Below are positions 5,410-6,778 of a DNA stretch of 6,778 nt, piece after piece. This stretch comes from Treponema sp. (GTDB lineage: Bacteria; Spirochaetota; Spirochaetia; Treponematales; Breznakiellaceae). The position numbers were made by a program, and so were the translations under genes. The stretch's first letter is position 1, and every line of letters begins with the position of its first letter. Under the pieces are notes generated by a model. That model saw only the letters and a list, made by a program, of their open reading frames with translations. It searched no databases and had not been told where the DNA came from. The stretch covers positions 1-6,778 of the forward strand of contig JAISMQ010000170.1 of the NCBI GenBank assembly GCA_031276685.1. The letters are read 5' to 3'.

Positions 5410-5727
5410 ATGAAACGTGTCGTAGTGTTGTTGATGCTGGTCCTGTGTGCGGCGGTTCTGCCGGTTTTTGCCCAGGAAGCCGCCGAAACTGCCGAAGCCG
5501 CAGCGGGAAGCCCCGCCGTGCCGGTGTGGAAGTACTTTGCCGCAGCCCTGGCGGTGGGAATTTCCTGCATCGCCGGCGGAATCGCGGTGGGGCAAATCGG
5601 AGCGGCGGCCATGGGGGCCATGAGCGAGAACCCGGAACTCTCCGGCAAGGCCATCCCCTATGTCGGGCTGGCGGAGGGGATCTGTCTTTGGGGCTTTCTG
5701 GTGGGTCTGCTGATAATATTTTTTTAA
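5410..5727 (+). CDS. atpK: V/A-type ATPase proteolipid subunit K (rotor ring c-type subunit)
   Basis: This 105-residue proteolipid forms the rotating ring that carries ions. Residues 1-21 look like a signal peptide (MKR, a hydrophobic core, then VFA), with likely cleavage before Gln22. A short Ala/Glu-rich segment follows (about 22-36). The mature part is one helical hairpin: helix 1 at about 42-72 with the Gly-rich GGIAVGQIGAAAMGA, a polar loop SENPELSGK (72-80), and helix 2 at about 82-104. Glu89 in GLAEGI is the ion-binding carboxylate, and Gln62 in helix 1 sits where Na+-type rings carry a ligand Gln. It is thus a single-hairpin (about 8-kDa class) subunit rather than the doubled four-helix NtpK type. 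The strong ribosome site and upstream hairpin suggest high expression. F follows after 6 nt. Confidence 0.94.
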   Translation: MKRVVVLLMLVLCAAVLPVFAQEAAETAEAAAGSPAVPVWKYFAAALAVGISCIAGGIAVGQIGAAAMGAMSENPELSGKAIPYVGLAEGICLWGFLVGLLIIFF

Positions 5728-5733
5728 TCGTTT

Positions 5734-6081
5734 ATGGATTATTACTTTATCGGCGACCCGGAACTGGTTACCGCGTTCCATTTCGTGGGTATCGGGGGAA
5801 GGGCCGTGGCGGACTCAGGCGAGGCGCAGGCCGCCTTTCTCCGCATTACCCGGGGCCTGGACGAAACCGCCGGGGTAGTGCTTCCCGGCGAAGCGGGAAA
5901 AGGCTGCCGGGTGCTTATCATCACCGAGGAAGTGGCGGACTGGCTGGGGCATCTGCTAATCGACTGGCAGCTTTCCGACCGCTACCCGCTGGTGGTGGAA
6001 ATTCCCGGTATCCTGGGCCGCCTACCGGGCCGTAAGACCCTGGTAGATTCGATCCGCGAGGCTATCGGTATCCATGTGTAA
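5734..6081 (+). CDS. atpF: V/A-type ATPase subunit F (central-shaft regulatory subunit)
   Basis: The 115-residue protein is the central-stalk subunit F, which binds D inside the catalytic head. The N-terminus DYYFIGDPELVTAFHFVGIGG (2-22) matches the family's IGD..TV.GF.L.G signature. Residues 60-73 (VLIITEEVADWLGH) and the VVEIPG segment (86-91) match the Rossmann-like core, and the end IREAIGIHV matches the closing helix. The length is typical (about 100-115). ATG 5734 lies 6 nt after the K stop and has no Shine-Dalgarno; the preceding bases are a run of T's and TTAATCGTTT. Translation probably depends on ribosomes finishing K. The gene order K-F-E differs from the common archaeal K-E-C-F. 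No odd residues are seen. Confidence 0.9.
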   Translation: MDYYFIGDPELVTAFHFVGIGGRAVADSGEAQAAFLRITRGLDETAGVVLPGEAGKGCRVLIITEEVADWLGHLLIDWQLSDRYPLVVEIPGILGRLPGRKTLVDSIREAIGIHV

Positions 6082-6082
6082 C

Positions 6083-6088
6083 AGGTGA
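6083..6088 (+). promoter_or_regulatory. Ribosome binding site of atpE
   Basis: AGGTGA, the 3' part of the consensus AGGAGGTGA, lies 3 nt before ATG 6092. This spacing is normal when that part of the site pairs. It supports the chosen start of E. Confidence 0.5.
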
Positions 6089-6091
6089 GCG

Positions 6092-6778
6092 ATGGAAGAA
6101 CTACAATCAACCGAGGTATTGGACCGGGAAATTTTGGAGGACGCCCGCCACAAGGCGTTCCGCATCCTTAAAACAGCGGACGATACGGTCATCTCCAATA
6201 CCCTTTCCTGGGAAAAAAAGACCAAAAAGGCCGTCGGCGACCTAAAACGGCGCTTTGAAGAGCGGCGGAACAGAAGCTCGGAAGAGATCATGGCCCGGCT
6301 TCCCCTGGACAAACGCCGGGCGGAGTCGGAGAAGATCGAGCGCCTGGTCGGGAACGCGCTGGACGCCTGGTACCGGGCCCAGAGCCGGGAGAGGATCCTG
6401 GGCCTGCTGGAAACCGGGCTGCGGCGCTGTCTGGAGGACTGCCCGGAGATTCTGCGCCCGGAACAGGCCGGCGCCATTAAGGCGCTGTTTCACAAGATCA
6501 GCCGGGAAGAGGGGGAGGGCATCCTGGCAAAAATCCTTCCCCCGGACAGTTGGGAGCCGGCCGCTTACAGCCTTAACGCGGGGGGCGCCGCAGGGGCATC
6601 CTCCACCGGGGCGGGCGCCGCCATCCGGGCCTCCGGGGCCCTGTCCGGCGAGTACCCCGAACTGGTCCTCGACAGCGCCGGGGTGCGGATCACCGCTTCC
6701 ATCAACATGCTGGTAGCCGCCCTCTTTGCGGATTACCGCCTGGAACTTACCGCCGCCCTTATCGGGGAAGGCGCCGCG
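6092..6778 (+). CDS. atpE: V/A-type ATPase subunit E (peripheral stalk), 3' end outside window
   Basis: This frame stays open from ATG 6092 to the right edge, giving 229 codons with no stop. Residues 10-100 form a long charged helix, including DREILEDARHKAFRILKTAD and the RLPLDKRRAESEKIERLV stretch that resembles the Rr..l..k.eli pattern of the family. The later part (118-150) and the segment PELVLDSAGVRITASINMLV (189-208) match the globular head of vATP-synt_E, where the family has G(G)vv..s.dGri.vdnTl. E pairs with the H/G-like subunit to form the peripheral stalks that bind the A/B head. An Ala/Gly/Ser-rich insertion at about 162-187 separates the helix-rich part from the head. The start lies 10 nt after F. 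The protein should end a few residues beyond the window; A, B and D genes are expected next. Confidence 0.88.
   Translation, partial: MEELQSTEVLDREILEDARHKAFRILKTADDTVISNTLSWEKKTKKAVGDLKRRFEERRNRSSEEIMARLPLDKRRAESEKIERLVGNALDAWYRAQSRERILGLLETGLRRCLEDCPEILRPEQAGAIKALFHKISREEGEGILAKILPPDSWEPAAYSLNAGGAAGASSTGAGAAIRASGALSGEYPELVLDSAGVRITASINMLVAALFADYRLELTAALIGEGAA

Noticed and set aside
5719..5725. Run of seven T's as an intrinsic terminator after K
   Set aside because: No stable GC stem precedes it and it is part of the final codons of K (Ile-Phe-Phe); F follows 6 nt after the stop.
5370..6035. 221-residue frame overlapping K and F
   Set aside because: Shadow frame rich in Arg/Gly across two genes with clear family matches.

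Overview
The window is a GC-rich stretch of bacterial chromosome with every supported gene on the + strand. The bacterium has an archaeal-type V/A-ATPase instead of an F-type enzyme at this locus, together with a tpiA end and secG. From memory, Treponema pallidum has pgk, tpi and secG close to one of its V-ATPase clusters, so a spirochaete of the Treponema group with a GC-rich genome, such as a gut-associated relative, is the best guess. That assignment is inference from gene content and order; no search could be run.

Layout. 1-135 is the C-terminal end of triosephosphate isomerase (tpiA). 156-554 encodes a small, very Arg/Asp-rich protein built on repeated DRR tripeptides; I do not recognise it. 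555-671 is a non-coding leader with a small AT-rich patch (possible promoter) and two clear hairpins. 690-1139 is secG with a long acidic tail. 1155-1628 is a PtsN-like PTS EIIA protein with its phospho-acceptor histidine. From 1634 to the right edge runs a V/A-type ATPase operon in the order peripheral-stalk coiled coil (H/G-like), C, I, K, F, E. The E gene is cut by the window edge, and the catalytic A, B and D genes are expected just beyond it.

The genes from secG onward lie close together: gaps of 15, 5 and 2 nt, a 4-nt overlap (C/I), then gaps of 46, 6 and 10 nt. They probably form one transcription unit driven from the leader before secG. The ATPase subunits assemble into a rotary ion pump or ATP synthase in the inner membrane. 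I and K form the ion channel and rotor ring, C and F belong to the central shaft, and E with the H/G-like protein forms the peripheral stalks. The EIIA protein in the same run of genes hints that PTS phosphorylation state and the ion pump are linked, but nothing here proves it.

I see no mobile element, CRISPR array, tRNA or rRNA, and no clearly new system. The most unusual items are the DRR-repeat protein, the two-hairpin leader of secG, the EIIA-ATPase linkage, and the Ala/Gly/Pro-rich linkers inserted in otherwise standard subunits.
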